The notes: generated by a model from the letters alone, not told the origin. A DNA stretch of 64,000 bases from an uncultured Alphaproteobacteria bacterium (GCA_903822175.1 CAIJOB010000040.1:1-64000), one strand, 5' to 3'. Numbered from the stretch's first letter, positions 50,957-61,103 are shown. Program-made: numbers and translations.

Positions 50957-51616
50957 ATGTCGGCCAAGCCCCCTATAGACGCGGTGATCTGGGATTTCGG
51001 CGGGGTGTTCACCTCCTCGCCGTTCGAGGCCTTCAATCGCCTGGAAGCCGAGAAGGGCCTGCCCAAGGACCTGATCCGCACGATCAACGCCACCAATCCC
51101 GACAGCAACGCCTGGGCGCTGTTCGAGCGCAACGAGGTCGACCCGGCGGGCTTCGATGAGCTGTTCCTCAAGGAATCGACCGCGCTGGGCCATCCGCTGC
51201 GCGGCGCGGAGGTGCTGCCCAAGCTGGCCGGCGAACTGCGGCCCCGGATGGTGGCGGCTCTGAAGGCTTGCAAGGCGGCGGGCTTCAAGGTCGGCTGCAT
51301 CACCAACAACGTCGTCTCGATGCATTCGCCCGGCCAGGACGAGGGCCAGCAGTCGGCCGGCGCCATGGGCCAGGTGATGCCGCTGTTCGACGCGATCATC
51401 GAAAGCTCCAAGGCCGGCGTCCGCAAGCCCGACCCCAGGATCTATCAGATGATGTGCGAGCTGCTGGCCGTGGACCCGGCCAAGTGCGTCTACCTCGACG
51501 ACCTCGGCATCAACTGCAAGCCGGCCGCGCAGCTTGGCATGACCGCGATCAAGGTGGTGGACGTGGACCAGACACTCGCCGACCTCGCCCGCGCGACGGG
51601 GCTCGAATTCGCATGA
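50957..51616 (+). CDS. HAD-superfamily hydrolase (subfamily IA, ACAD10-like)
   Basis: A 219-aa phosphatase-like enzyme starting at ATG 50957. Motif I is [18 protein letters not shown], in which the second Asp of DxD is replaced by glycine (DFGGV), as usual in this subgroup. Motif II is VGCITNNV, motif III the lysine in [13 protein letters not shown], and motif [21 protein letters not shown]. The helical cap lies between. Substrate unknown. The pterin dehydratase gene overlaps its stop by 4 bp. Confidence 0.85.
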   Translation: MSAKPPIDAVIWDFGGVFTSSPFEAFNRLEAEKGLPKDLIRTINATNPDSNAWALFERNEVDPAGFDELFLKESTALGHPLRGAEVLPKLAGELRPRMVAALKACKAAGFKVGCITNNVVSMHSPGQDEGQQSAGAMGQVMPLFDAIIESSKAGVRKPDPRIYQMMCELLAVDPAKCVYLDDLGINCKPAAQLGMTAIKVVDVDQTLADLARATGLEFA

Positions 51617-51969
51617 GCCGGCCAAAGAAGCTGCCTCTGGCCTCGGTCCTGGAAAAGCTGCCGATCTGGACCGCCGTGAAAGGCGAACGCGAGGCGATCT
51701 ATCGCCAGGTGGTGTTCGGCGACTTCAGCCGCGCCTTCGGCTTCATGAGCCGGGTGGCGATGCAGGCGGAGAAGCTCGACCATCACCCGGAGTGGAGCAA
51801 TGTCTACGCCAAGGTCGACATCGTGCTGACCACCCACGACGCCGGTGGTGTGACCGAGCTGGACCTGCAGATGGCGAAGTTCATCGACGCGGCGGCGCTG
51901 CAATGCGGGGCGGTCGATGGGACGCCGAAGAAGCAGCCGCGGCCGAAATTCCCGCCGAAGAAGGCCTAG
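51613..51969 (+). CDS. phhB: 4a-hydroxytetrahydrobiopterin dehydratase (PCD/DCoH)
   Basis: A 118-aa pterin-recycling enzyme that dehydrates 4a-hydroxytetrahydropterin formed by aromatic amino acid hydroxylases. The active-site pattern is [32 protein letters not shown], with the adjacent histidines, Trp/Tyr and late His. The C-terminus is lysine/proline-rich ([12 protein letters not shown]), an unusual basic tail. It starts within ATGA overlapping the HAD gene. No phenylalanine hydroxylase is in the window. Confidence 0.9.
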   Translation: MSRPKKLPLASVLEKLPIWTAVKGEREAIYRQVVFGDFSRAFGFMSRVAMQAEKLDHHPEWSNVYAKVDIVLTTHDAGGVTELDLQMAKFIDAAALQCGAVDGTPKKQPRPKFPPKKA

Positions 51970-52373
51970 TTCGCCACCACCGCACCGAGCAGCAGCTTCG
52001 CGCCCGGACGCTTCAGGATCAGGTCCGTCTGGCGCTGCAGGGCCTGGGCGATGAAGTCGATGTTGGGCTCGGTGCCCGACGGCATGCCGGCGGCATAGAC
52101 TTCGATCGTCTGGACATAGGCGGCGCGCAGTCGAGGCATCGACTTGTCGGCGAAGTCGCGCAGCTTGGCGTCGGGAATCTGCAGGCCGCAGTCGACGCTC
52201 AGCACGCCGCGCCGGCCGCCGGCCTTGTGGGTGGTGCCGGTTATCGCATCGATCGGCAGATAGTCCTCGCCGCCGGACTTCTTCTTTTTCTTGTCGTCGC
52301 CGGCCCGCGCCGCGTCGGCGAGGCCGAGGGCTGGGACAAGCGCAAAAAGGACGATGAGGTCGCGGCGGCGCAT
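51966..52373 (-). CDS. Exported protein of unknown function (possibly FliL-like)
   Basis: A 135-aa protein starting at ATG 52373 with a signal sequence ([23 protein letters not shown]), then a short lysine run and [33 protein letters not shown]. The pattern YLPIDxxT...GRRGxLSVxCxLxIPD with a later [15 protein letters not shown] helix is reminiscent of FliL periplasmic domains, but that is a weak resemblance. It converges on phhB with a 4-bp overlap and diverges from pseB, whose pathway serves flagellin glycosylation in relatives. Confidence 0.6.
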   Translation of the reverse strand: MRRRDLIVLFALVPALGLADAARAGDDKKKKKSGGEDYLPIDAITGTTHKAGGRRGVLSVDCGLQIPDAKLRDFADKSMPRLRAAYVQTIEVYAAGMPSGTEPNIDFIAQALQRQTDLILKRPGAKLLLGAVVAN

Positions 52374-52400
52374 GGCTCCATCTATCTCGATTATGGTTAG

Positions 52401-53510
<1,110 letters not shown>

Positions 53511-53511
53511 G

Positions 53512-54675
53512 ATGGCCGAACCGGTCCTCCCCTATGGCCGCCAGACCATCGAGGACGACGACATCGCCGCCGTCGTCGAGGCGCTGAAGTCCGACTTCCT
53601 GACCACCGGCCCCCGGGTCGAGGCCTTCGAGACCGCTTTTGCCGAGACGGTCGGCGCGCGCCACGCGGTCGCCTGCGCCAACGGCACCGCGGCCCTGCAC
53701 CTGGCCATGCTGGCGCTGGACGTGCAGCCGGGCGAAGTGGTCATCGCGCCCTCGATTACCTTCCTCGCCACCGCCAACTGCGCCCGCTACGTCGGCGCCG
53801 AGGTGGTGTTCGCCGACGTGGACCCCGACAACGGCCTGATGACGCCGGAGACCCTGGCCGACGCCTTGACCCGCGTTGGGCACCGCAAGCTGCGCGCCGT
53901 CCTGCCGGTCCACCTGCGCGGCGACGCCGTGAACCTCCCCAAACTGGCCGAGCTCGCCAGTGGCGCGGGCGCCGTGCTGGTCGAGGACGCGCCGCATGCG
54001 CTGGGCACGACCATGACCTTCGGCAATGTCGCCGAACGGGTCGGCGACGCCCGCCATTCGGCCATGGCCACCTTCTCGTTCCACCCGGTGAAGACCATCG
54101 CCACCGGCGAAGGCGGCATGGTCACCACCAACGATCCCGCGCTCGCCGAACGCCTGAGGGTGATGCGCAGCCACGGCATGGTTCGGCCCGAGGGCGCCGA
54201 CCCCTGGTGGTACGAGATGCCGGAACCCGGCTTCAACTACCGCCTGCCGGATATCCTCTGTGCGCTGGGCCTTTCGCAGCTCAAGAAGCTCCCCAGGTTC
54301 GCCGCCAGACGCCGCGCGCTGGCCAAGGCCTACGAGGCCGCCCTCGCGCCGCTGGCGCCGGTGGTCCGCATCGCGACCCGCCCCGCCTGGAGCGACCCGG
54401 TGCTGCACCTGATGTGCGTGCTGATCGACTTCGAGGCCGCCGGTATGACCCGGCGCGCGGTGGTTGAGGCGCTGCGCGAAAAGGGCGTGGGAACCCAGGT
54501 CCACTACATCCCCGTCCACCGTCAGCCGTACTACGCCGAACGCTACGGCACGCTCGACTTGCCGGGCGCGGAGGGTTGGTATGACCGGTGCCTGAGTCTG
54601 CCGCTGTATCCGGGGATGGCGGATGGGGATGTCGGGCGGGTGGTCGAGGCGTTGCGGGCGGTATTGGGCGCCTGA
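53512..54675 (+). CDS. pseC: PLP-dependent sugar aminotransferase, PseC/FlmB-like
   Basis: A 387-aa DegT/DnrJ-family enzyme that adds the 4-amino group to the PseB product. PLP site: CANGTAALHLAMLAL, LVEDAPHALGT and the Schiff-base lysine in FSFHPVKTIATGEGGMVTTND. The substrate loop FNYRLPDILCALGLSQL and VHYIPVHRQPYY near the C-terminus are family-typical. It directly follows pseB (Caulobacter FlmB). The remaining pathway genes (pseH, pseG, pseI, pseF) are not in the window downstream. Confidence 0.92.
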   Translation: MAEPVLPYGRQTIEDDDIAAVVEALKSDFLTTGPRVEAFETAFAETVGARHAVACANGTAALHLAMLALDVQPGEVVIAPSITFLATANCARYVGAEVVFADVDPDNGLMTPETLADALTRVGHRKLRAVLPVHLRGDAVNLPKLAELASGAGAVLVEDAPHALGTTMTFGNVAERVGDARHSAMATFSFHPVKTIATGEGGMVTTNDPALAERLRVMRSHGMVRPEGADPWWYEMPEPGFNYRLPDILCALGLSQLKKLPRFAARRRALAKAYEAALAPLAPVVRIATRPAWSDPVLHLMCVLIDFEAAGMTRRAVVEALREKGVGTQVHYIPVHRQPYYAERYGTLDLPGAEGWYDRCLSLPLYPGMADGDVGRVVEALRAVLGA

Positions 54676-54741
54676 GGTCGGGCTCGAAGACGCATGTTAT
54701 CGCGGATAGAAACCGGATTTCGATAAGTCTACGCTCTGCCC

Positions 54742-54981
54742 ATGTCGTCATCGGCAATCAAAGTTCATAGCGCGGAACAGGCTGTCGAAATGGCCAAGAG
54801 TTCCTATGGCCGGCCCACGGAGGGGTTGCAGGTGCGCGTCGAGGTCGAACAGGACTATTGGGTCGTTCGAATTGGTCCCGATGCTCGAGGCGAAATCCTT
54901 AGCTACCTCATCGCCGTATGGGACGAAGATGCTGGTCAGTTGATGGCCGAAGTCACAGTGCAGGCCAATTTAGATCGATGA
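54742..54981 (+). CDS. Small hypothetical protein, lower GC
   Basis: A 79-aa protein with an alpha-beta look: KVHSAEQAVEMAKSSYG (helix), then RVEVEQDYWVVRIG and ILSYLIAVWDEDAGQLMAEV (strands). Its codon use is less GC-biased than its neighbours, and it is followed by a perfect hairpin and a palindromic element, both hints of acquired DNA. I do not recognise the family. Expression is unproven. Confidence 0.55.
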   Translation: MSSSAIKVHSAEQAVEMAKSSYGRPTEGLQVRVEVEQDYWVVRIGPDARGEILSYLIAVWDEDAGQLMAEVTVQANLDR

Positions 54982-54992
54982 TCTTTGGAGCC

Positions 54993-55015
54993 GTGGCATC
55001 TTTCAGAGATGCCAC
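54993..55015 (+). terminator. Perfect 9-bp hairpin after the small hypothetical gene
   Basis: GTGGCATCT, loop TTCAG, AGATGCCAC: a perfect 9-bp stem with a 5-nt loop, 11 bp past the stop. No T-tract follows on the plus strand, so it may be a weak terminator or a protein-binding palindrome. Confidence 0.5.
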
Positions 55016-55020
55016 CCGGC

Positions 55021-55162
55021 CTTAAATCTCATGGTCAGATGCGAGGCTTGGGGCCTCGGCTTGTCAAGGACGGCCTCTTTGGGCCGCCGCTGCGCGGCGC
55101 GCGTTCCGCGCGTCCTTGAGAAGCCGAGACCCCAAGGCAGACTGGCCGGCATGAGATTTAAG
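55021..55162. repeat. 142-bp imperfect palindromic element
   Basis: The ends CTTAAATCTCATG (55021-55033) and CATGAGATTTAAG (55150-55162) are perfect 13-bp inverted arms. Further in, TTGGGGCCTCGGCTTGTCAA and the inverted TTGGGGTCTCGGCTTCTCAA pair with two mismatches and continue with GGACG. The centre holds smaller hairpins (GCCGCTGCGCGGC, GCGCGCGTTCCGCGCGT). No coding capacity. A miniature inverted-repeat-like or structured RNA element. Confidence 0.7.
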
Positions 55163-55187
55163 CCCCAGCCCGCCGGTTGCTCCCAGT

Positions 55188-55310
55188 ACCTCACCCGCTC
55201 GCGGGGGAGGGGGACCACGAAGTGGTGGAGGGGGCGCTGCGGCCGCACGGCGCAAAGGAGGTGGCGGCCTTCTCCCAGCCTCTCCCTCTCGGCTCCGCTG
55301 GGGGGAGGAG
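55188..55310. repeat. Intergenic GGGGGAGGGGG/CCTCTCCC repeat
   Basis: Left block CTCACCCGCTCGCGGGGGAG and right block CCTCTCCCTCTCGGCTCCGC with GGGGGGAGG bracket a GGTGGAGGGGGCGCTGCGG centre. It is related to the 20092-20198 repeat and to the arms around the DUF559 gene. Together with the palindrome at 55021 it fills the 331-bp gap before the next gene. Confidence 0.5.
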
Positions 55311-55312
55311 TG

Positions 55313-57019
55313 TTACGCCGCCAACGCCGCGTGCTTCAGCAGATCGCGGATCGCGTCCACTTCGCCCGGTGCGCTGGAAAGCTCCGCCCGCGTATCGTCC
55401 TGCCGAGCGAGCTTCAGCGCCTCGACGCGGGCCCGGTCGGCGACGGGGCCTAGCGGGCCGGATTCTCCGCAGGCGAGCTTGAGCAGCGCGGTCAGGCGGT
55501 TGAGCGCCGGCGCGGTCGCGCGGATGGTCGAGGCCACCAGCTTGGCGTCGGCTTCGACGAGGCCGCCGATCTCGCCCAGCTTGAGTTGCAGCGGTTTGAA
55601 GGCTTCCTCGACCAGGCCGCAGCGGGCGACGGCCTTCTGCAGCTTGGCCAGTTCGACCAGGCGCATGGCCGGATGGTGCGTCTCGCGGCACTCGCGCTCG
55701 AAGCGCAGGCCCAGGATCAGCGAGCTCAGCCAGCGGCCGGCCTCGCGCTTGTTGCTGGCGCCGATGATGTTCTCGGTCAGCCAGATCAGCGCCTCGGCCT
55801 CCTCCTGCACCGTATTGCCCTCGCCCAGGTAGACTTCGACGAAGTCGCGGGCGACCAGCATCTTGGACCGCGCGGTGACCGCGGCCTGGACGTTGTCCAG
55901 CGGCAGCAGCTTGCCTGAGGCGGCGGTCAGCGCCATGGCCAGGCCCCGGATCACGTCGATCTCGCTGACCGGATCGGAGGGCCGCAGACGCCGTTGGCCG
56001 CCCAGGTCGCGCAGGATGCGCTGGCCGATCGCGGCGCGGACGCCCTCGAAGTCGGCGCAGGGCAGCCACTTGGCCAGCCGCTGCGCGCGGGCGGAAAGCT
56101 CCGGCATCACCTTGGCGACGCTGGGTTCGGCCTTGACCAGCTGGTCGACCACATTTGCGGCGGCGAGGCGGGTCATGGCCGCCAGGCGCGCGCCGAGGTC
56201 AAGGTTGCCGCCTAGGACGTTGTCGAGCCCCTTTTCGCAGCCGACGATCTCCTCCAGTGGCTCGGCGATGACCGAAAGCGCCAACGTCCGGCCGGCGCCC
56301 TCGGCGGGCGCATTGTCGGCGAGGTCGAGAAGCAGGCCGACCTTTTCGCTCCAGCTGCCGGCCGGGGCCAGGCTGGTGGCCACCGCGCAGCCCAGGCGAT
56401 AGGCGCCCTCGGGATCCTTGGCGAGCAGGGTCGCGACCTTACCAAACGTGTCGGGCGAGACCTGCGGCAGGCCCTTGCGGGCGTCGCGCATCAGCCGCTC
56501 GACGGCGCGCTCGCCCAGGCTTTTGAACGAGGCGGTCATTTCGGCGACGGTCGCACCGCGCGAATGGGCCTCCGGGACGGCGATCTTCTGGATGGCGTGG
56601 GTGATCTCGACGCCGCTGGCTTCCAGCTGTTCGACGAGGTCCGGGCGATGCAGCAGTTCGAACGGTGTCGCTTCGTGGCGCTCGAGCCAGGTCTCGAACA
56701 GCCGGCCGATCCGCTCGCGGGCGTGGCAGGTGTAGAGGTCCTGCGGCGCGACGCAGAGCGGTTCGGTGGGCTCCGGCGCCTTGACCTTGCGGGGCTTCTC
56801 CGGGACGCCGAGGTTCAGGATGGTCAGGCCGTGGAATTCGCCGCTGGCCGGGTCGAGCGTCTCGCGCATCACCCGCACCGCCGCCACCGAGCCCTTGCGG
56901 ATCAGTTCGTTGGCCGTATCGAGCGCGGTGGTGCGCACGTCAGTGGCCATTTTCAGGGCCCAGCCGGAATCCGGGTAGCGCCGGACGAAGACCTCGAAAT
57001 GAACGTCGGCAGCGGGCAT
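55313..57019 (-). CDS. Unrecognised 568-aa protein divergent from chvI
   Basis: A 568-aa, mainly helical soluble protein without signal peptide or membrane helix. The N-terminal ~100 residues look like a separate alpha/beta domain (HFEVFVRRYPDSGWALKMATDVRTTALDTANELI) followed by a basic linker and CVAPQDLYTCHARERIGRLFETWLERH. The rest is Ala/Leu-rich helices, perhaps HEAT-like. I do not recognise a family. It diverges from chvI with 158 bp between starts, so co-regulation with the ChvIG system is possible. Confidence 0.75.
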   Translation of the reverse strand: MPAADVHFEVFVRRYPDSGWALKMATDVRTTALDTANELIRKGSVAAVRVMRETLDPASGEFHGLTILNLGVPEKPRKVKAPEPTEPLCVAPQDLYTCHARERIGRLFETWLERHEATPFELLHRPDLVEQLEASGVEITHAIQKIAVPEAHSRGATVAEMTASFKSLGERAVERLMRDARKGLPQVSPDTFGKVATLLAKDPEGAYRLGCAVATSLAPAGSWSEKVGLLLDLADNAPAEGAGRTLALSVIAEPLEEIVGCEKGLDNVLGGNLDLGARLAAMTRLAAANVVDQLVKAEPSVAKVMPELSARAQRLAKWLPCADFEGVRAAIGQRILRDLGGQRRLRPSDPVSEIDVIRGLAMALTAASGKLLPLDNVQAAVTARSKMLVARDFVEVYLGEGNTVQEEAEALIWLTENIIGASNKREAGRWLSSLILGLRFERECRETHHPAMRLVELAKLQKAVARCGLVEEAFKPLQLKLGEIGGLVEADAKLVASTIRATAPALNRLTALLKLACGESGPLGPVADRARVEALKLARQDDTRAELSSAPGEVDAIRDLLKHAALAA

Positions 57020-57177
57020 AAAGTCCCTCCAAGTGAACCGGAGGCTATCCGCGAAGCTTTAAGGTCCTATTGACCGTCGTTATCGCGCCCCATTGAGGCC
57101 ACGGTCGGGGATAACTAGCTTCGCTGGTGCGTTGTCTTTCCAAGACGCGCTGGGTTTCCAAGGAGACGACGACCGCA

Positions 57178-57888
57178 ATGGCAAAGATCACCCTGGTGGA
57201 CGACGACGAGAACATCGTCACCTCCGTCAGCCTCGCCCTGGAAAGCCACGGCCACACCGTGAAGGCCTATTACGATGGCGCGTCGGGCCTGGCGGCGCTG
57301 GAGAATGAGCCGCCGGACCTGGCGATCCTCGACGTGAAGATGCCCAGGATGGACGGGATGGAGGTGCTGCGCCGCCTGCGCCGGACCTCCGAGATGCCGG
57401 TGATCATCCTGACGTCCAAGGACGAGGAGATCGACGAGATCCTGGGCTTCAACCTGGGCGCCGACGATTACATGCACAAACCCTTCAGCCAGCGCCTGCT
57501 GCTCGAGCGGGTGAAGGCGGTCCTGCGCCGCGCCGGGGTCGAGGGCGAGGAGCCCGCCGCGCCGGCCGCCGGCGCCGAGGGCTCCCGCGCCATCAAGCGC
57601 GGCAAGCTCACCCTCGATCCGGCGCGTCACGACTGCCTGTGGGAAGGCAAGCCTGTGAAGCTGACGGTGACCGAATTCCTGCTCCTGCAGTCGCTGGCGC
57701 AACGGCCCGGCTTCGTGAAGAGCCGCGACAACCTGATGGACGCGGCCTACGACGATCAGGTCTATGTCGATGACCGCACCATCGACAGCCACATCAAGCG
57801 CATGCGCAAGAAGTTCCGCGAAGTTGATCCAGAGTTCGACGCAATCGAAACCCTCTATGGCGTCGGGTACCGCTACCGCGAAACCTAG
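57178..57888 (+). CDS. chvI: Response regulator ChvI
   Basis: A 236-aa OmpR-type regulator. Receiver: [22 protein letters not shown], phosphoacceptor in [20 protein letters not shown], and [13 protein letters not shown]; the winged helix includes [28 protein letters not shown] and [13 protein letters not shown]...GVGYRYRE. The match to ChvI is strong. In Caulobacter and rhizobia ChvI responds to envelope and acid stress. ATG 57178 follows AGGAG. The kinase gene overlaps its end by 32 bp. Confidence 0.95.
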   Translation: MAKITLVDDDENIVTSVSLALESHGHTVKAYYDGASGLAALENEPPDLAILDVKMPRMDGMEVLRRLRRTSEMPVIILTSKDEEIDEILGFNLGADDYMHKPFSQRLLLERVKAVLRRAGVEGEEPAAPAAGAEGSRAIKRGKLTLDPARHDCLWEGKPVKLTVTEFLLLQSLAQRPGFVKSRDNLMDAAYDDQVYVDDRTIDSHIKRMRKKFREVDPEFDAIETLYGVGYRYRET

Positions 57889-59476
57889 GCGGGGCGGCGA
57901 GACGCCCGGGCGCGGACGGCGTGAGCCCCGGCCCTCGTGGTTTCCCTGGCTGCCGGGGTCGCGGCTCGGCCGGCTGATCATCGCGCTCAATGTGCTGGGC
58001 CTGGCGATCCTGATCGCCGGCGCCCTGGTGCTCAATGAGCTGCGCCAGGGGCTGGTCAACGCTCGCATCGACAGCCTGACCACCCAGGGCGAGCTGATGG
58101 CCTCGATCATCGATCAGGCCGCGACAGTGGGTGAGCCGTTCCCGCAGATGGACCCCACCAACGCCGGGGTGGTGCTGCAGATGCTGGCCAATCCGAAGAC
58201 CCAGCGGGCCCGGCTGTTCGATCCCAGCGGCCGGCCCGTCGCCGACAGCGCGCTGGTGGCCGACCGGGTGGAGGAAAAGGCCCTGCCGCCGGCCCGCAAG
58301 CGGGGTGAGACGCCGATGTCGCTGGGCCTGCGCACTGGCCGAGGCTCGGCTGCCACGGAGGCGCAGGCGGCGCTGAAGGCTGAGGTGGCCCAGGCCCTGA
58401 GCGGCCATCCGGTGGCGGTCCTGCGGCGCAGCGAGACCGGCGAGCGCGTCGTCTCGGTCTCGATTCCCATCCAGCGGGTGCAGGCGGTGCTGGGGGTGCT
58501 GACCCTGGAGGCCAACGACGTCGACCAGATCATCGCCCGAGAGCGGATGGCGCAGGTGCCGTTCTACCTGATCGCCATCGCCGTCAGCCTGGCCTCGTCC
58601 CTGCTGCTCACCCAGTTGATCGCCCAGCCGGTGCGGCGCCTGGCGCGCGCCGCCGACCGGGTTCGGCTGGCCGGCGCGCGGGCCATCTCGCTCCCGGACC
58701 TCGCGGAGCGCGACGACGAGCTTGGCGACCTGACCCGCAGCCTGGAAGCCATGACCCAGTCGCTCTCGGAGCGGATGGACGCCATCGAAAGCTTCGCCGC
58801 CGACGTGGCGCATGAGATCAAGAACCCGCTCACCTCCCTGCGCTCGGCCGTGGAGACGCTGGACCTGGTCACCGAGCCGGCGGCCCGCGCGCGCCTGCTG
58901 AAAATCCTGCAGAACGACGTGCAGCGGTTGGACCGGCTGGTCACCGACATCTCCAACGCCTCACGGCTGGATGCGGAGCTGTCGCGCGACGAGCCCAAGC
59001 CCTTCGACCTGGAACGGCTGGTGGCCGACATTGTCGGGCTCTACCAGGCGACCGCCAAGCCGGGCGAGGTGCGGGTCGCCCTGCACCGCTCGGGCGCCGG
59101 CGAGCCGGTGATGGTGCAGGGCCGCGAAGGGTCGCTTGGCCAGGTGTTCCGCAACCTGATCGACAACGCCCGCTCCTTCAGCCCGCCCGGCGGCGAGGTG
59201 GTGGTGGCCATGCAAAAGGCGGCGGGCCGGGTGATCGCCACGGTGTCGGACAGCGGCCCCGGCATTCCGGCGGAGAACCTGGAGACCATCTTCCAGCGGT
59301 TCTACACCTCGCGGCCCAAGGGCGCGGCGTTCGGCGGCAATTCCGGCCTTGGTCTTTCCATCGCCCGCCAGATCGTCGAGGCGCACGGCGGGACCCTGCA
59401 GGCGCAGAACCGGGTGGTGGACGGCCAGGTGATCGGGGCGATCTTCCTGCTATTTCTACCCGAGGCCAAAGCGTGA
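57857..59476 (+). CDS. chvG: Sensor histidine kinase ChvG
   Basis: A 539-aa membrane kinase from ATG 57857, overlapping chvI by 32 bp. Two membrane helices ([23 protein letters not shown] near residue 45 and [20 protein letters not shown] near 240) enclose a periplasmic sensor loop of about 170 residues ([38 protein letters not shown]). HAMP, H-box ([20 protein letters not shown]), N-box ([16 protein letters not shown]) and G-box ([18 protein letters not shown]) follow. hprK overlaps its stop. Confidence 0.95.
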   Translation: MASGTATAKPRRGGETPGRGRREPRPSWFPWLPGSRLGRLIIALNVLGLAILIAGALVLNELRQGLVNARIDSLTTQGELMASIIDQAATVGEPFPQMDPTNAGVVLQMLANPKTQRARLFDPSGRPVADSALVADRVEEKALPPARKRGETPMSLGLRTGRGSAATEAQAALKAEVAQALSGHPVAVLRRSETGERVVSVSIPIQRVQAVLGVLTLEANDVDQIIARERMAQVPFYLIAIAVSLASSLLLTQLIAQPVRRLARAADRVRLAGARAISLPDLAERDDELGDLTRSLEAMTQSLSERMDAIESFAADVAHEIKNPLTSLRSAVETLDLVTEPAARARLLKILQNDVQRLDRLVTDISNASRLDAELSRDEPKPFDLERLVADIVGLYQATAKPGEVRVALHRSGAGEPVMVQGREGSLGQVFRNLIDNARSFSPPGGEVVVAMQKAAGRVIATVSDSGPGIPAENLETIFQRFYTSRPKGAAFGGNSGLGLSIARQIVEAHGGTLQAQNRVVDGQVIGAIFLLFLPEAKA

Positions 59477-59907
59477 TCCTTCACGCCGGCCTGATCGCCG
59501 CCCGGCTCGGCGGCGTCTGGCAGGGCGTGCTGATCGAGGGCCCGGCGGGGGCTGGCAAGAGCGACCTGGCGCTGCGGAGCCTGGATCAGGGTTTTCAGCT
59601 GGTCGCTGACGACCGCGTGCTGCTGTGGACCTGCGAGGGACAGCTCTACGGACGGGCGCCGGACGCGCTGTCGGGCCTTTTGGAGGTGCGCGGCCTGGAC
59701 GTGCTCCGCCTGGGCGCGCTCCCCTTGGCGGAGGTGGCGCTGATCGCCCGCTGCGGGCCGCCCGAGCGCCTTCCCGAGCCGGCCTTCGCCGAGCTCCTGG
59801 GGGTTTCCCGGCCGCTGATCGTGATCAATCCGCGGGAGGCCTCGGCGCCTGCGAAACTCCGTCGCGCTCTCAGCCACTTTGACGCGGCGCACAAGAGGCG
59901 TATTTAG
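59473..59907 (+). CDS. hprK: HPr kinase/phosphorylase, short alphaproteobacterial type
   Basis: A 144-aa protein consisting of the C-terminal kinase domain only, without the N-terminal domain of Firmicutes HprK. Walker A is EGPAGAGKSDLALRSLD, followed by QLVADDRVLL and the family-conserved LEVRGLD. It starts at GTG 59473, overlapping the chvG stop (GTGA). It phosphorylates HPr on its serine; here all partners (EIIA, HPr) are the next genes. The operon chvI-chvG-hprK-EIIA-HPr is conserved in Alphaproteobacteria. Confidence 0.92.
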   Translation: MILHAGLIAARLGGVWQGVLIEGPAGAGKSDLALRSLDQGFQLVADDRVLLWTCEGQLYGRAPDALSGLLEVRGLDVLRLGALPLAEVALIARCGPPERLPEPAFAELLGVSRPLIVINPREASAPAKLRRALSHFDAAHKRRI

Positions 59908-59985
59908 CACGGCTTCGCGGGACGGGTTTTGGGCCGCGTGGGTGGGGATACCCTTGGAAGAAGTACGCATGATCGGGCTCGGGGC

Positions 59986-60390
59986 ATGATCGGGCTCGTG
60001 ATCGTCACGCACGGACGCTTGGCGGAAGAGTTTGTCTTCGCCATGGAGCACGTGGTCGGGCCGCAGGCCGCCGTGGAGGCGATCTGCATCGGCCCTGAGG
60101 ACGATATGGAACGCCGCCGCAAGGACATCCTGGCGGCCTGTGGGCGGGTCGACACCGGCGCCGGCGTCATCCTGCTCACCGACATGTTCGGCGGCACGCC
60201 GTCCAACCTCGCCATCTCGGTCATGGAGCAGACCAAGGCCGAGGTGATCGCCGGCCTGAACCTGCCGATGCTGATCAAGCTCGCCAGCGTGCGCTCCCGC
60301 CAGAGCCTGGAGGACGCGGTGGCCTGCGCCCAGGAGGCCGGCCGCAAGTACATTTCCGTCGCCTCCTACGTCCTGGCCGGCGAGAAGTAG
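59986..60390 (+). CDS. PTS EIIA component, mannose/fructose family (regulatory)
   Basis: A 134-aa EIIA domain. The phosphorylated histidine is in LVIVTHGRLAEEFVFAMEHVVG (residue about 9) and the second conserved segment is ILLTDMFGGTPSNLAISVM. Single-domain form, without EIIB, fits a regulatory rather than sugar-transport role. The DNA just before the start is duplicated: CATGATCGGGCTCG occurs twice 17 bp apart; the first ATG runs into a stop after six codons, so ATG 59986 is the start. Confidence 0.9.
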   Translation: MIGLVIVTHGRLAEEFVFAMEHVVGPQAAVEAICIGPEDDMERRRKDILAACGRVDTGAGVILLTDMFGGTPSNLAISVMEQTKAEVIAGLNLPMLIKLASVRSRQSLEDAVACAQEAGRKYISVASYVLAGEK

Positions 60391-60393
60391 CCG

Positions 60394-60672
60394 GTGAGCG
60401 AGGCGGCGACCCGCACCGTCGAGATCATCAACAAGCGCGGCCTGCACGCCCGCGCCTCCGCCAAATTCGTCAAGACCGCGTCCGGCTACGACGCCGAGGT
60501 GCGCGTCTCCAAGGACGGCCAGACCGTCGACGCCCGCTCGATCATGGGCCTGATGATGCTGGCCGCCGGCCCCGGCTGCTGCATCGAGATCGAGGCCGAG
60601 GGCGCCGAGGCCGAAGCCGCCGTCATCGCCCTCGAACAGCTGGTCAGCGCCCGGTTCGACGAGGACGAGTAG
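60394..60672 (+). CDS. HPr-family phosphocarrier protein
   Basis: A 92-aa HPr. The phosphorylated histidine is in NKRGLHARASAKFVKTA and the regulatory serine region, target of HprK, is DARSIMGLMMLAAGPG. It starts at GTG 60394, three bases after the EIIA stop. The acidic C-terminus (RFDEDE) is slightly extended. Together with EIIA and HprK it forms a regulatory PTS linked to the ChvIG kinase operon. Confidence 0.95.
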   Translation: MSEAATRTVEIINKRGLHARASAKFVKTASGYDAEVRVSKDGQTVDARSIMGLMMLAAGPGCCIEIEAEGAEAEAAVIALEQLVSARFDEDE

Positions 60673-60678
60673 CACCCA

Positions 60679-60733
60679 GTTCCTCCCCCGCAGGGGGAGG
60701 TGGCCCGAAGGGCCGGAGGGGGCTTCCACTCAA
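60679..60733. repeat. Left inverted repeat of the DUF559 unit
   Basis: A 55-bp arm running from GTTCCTCCCC through an internal hairpin (GGCCCGAAGGGCC) to GGGGGCTTCCACTCAA. Its reverse complement matches 61159-61214 except for the hairpin loop and a few bases. The DUF559 stop codon lies inside the inner end of this arm. Confidence 0.8.
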
Positions 60734-61095
60734 GCGGTCCAGCCGCCGCCCCGCGCGACGTCGATGATCATCCTCACAGCGTCATCCACCTCGTCCAAGA
60801 CCAGGGACGCTGAAATCCTAAGTGTGCGGATGCCCTTCTCCGCAAGCCAGCCATCCCGACGGGCATCCAATTCCGGCCGATTACCGAACCCGTGAGATGC
60901 ACCATCTACCTCCACGCAAAGGCTCGCTCCATGGCAGTAGAAGTCGAGCACATATGGCCCGATCGGATGCTGCTTGCGGAACTTCAGGCCATCGGCCTTG
61001 CCGGCTTTGATGGCGCGCCAGAGTAAGCCTTCGGGCAAAGTCAGGCGGCGGCGCAGGGACTGCGCGAAGTCGCGAACCTCATGGTCGGCCTCCAT
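60730..61095 (-). CDS. DUF559 endonuclease-like protein
   Basis: A 121-aa protein with the Vsr-like endonuclease pattern of DUF559: SLRRRLTLPEGLLWRAIKAGK, GLKFRKQHPIGPYVLDFYC (the xRRQxPxGxYIxDFxC motif with its Asp) and LCVEVDGASHG (ExDGxxH), then ARRDGWLAEKGIRTLRI. These are the PD-(D/E)xK-type catalytic residues, all intact. It is bracketed by 55-bp inverted repeats and its AT-rich promoter is unlike its surroundings. Such genes are scattered in Caulobacterales genomes; function is unknown. Confidence 0.85.
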   Translation of the reverse strand: MEADHEVRDFAQSLRRRLTLPEGLLWRAIKAGKADGLKFRKQHPIGPYVLDFYCHGASLCVEVDGASHGFGNRPELDARRDGWLAEKGIRTLRISASLVLDEVDDAVRMIIDVARGGGWTA

Positions 61096-61103
61096 GCAGG
61101 AAG

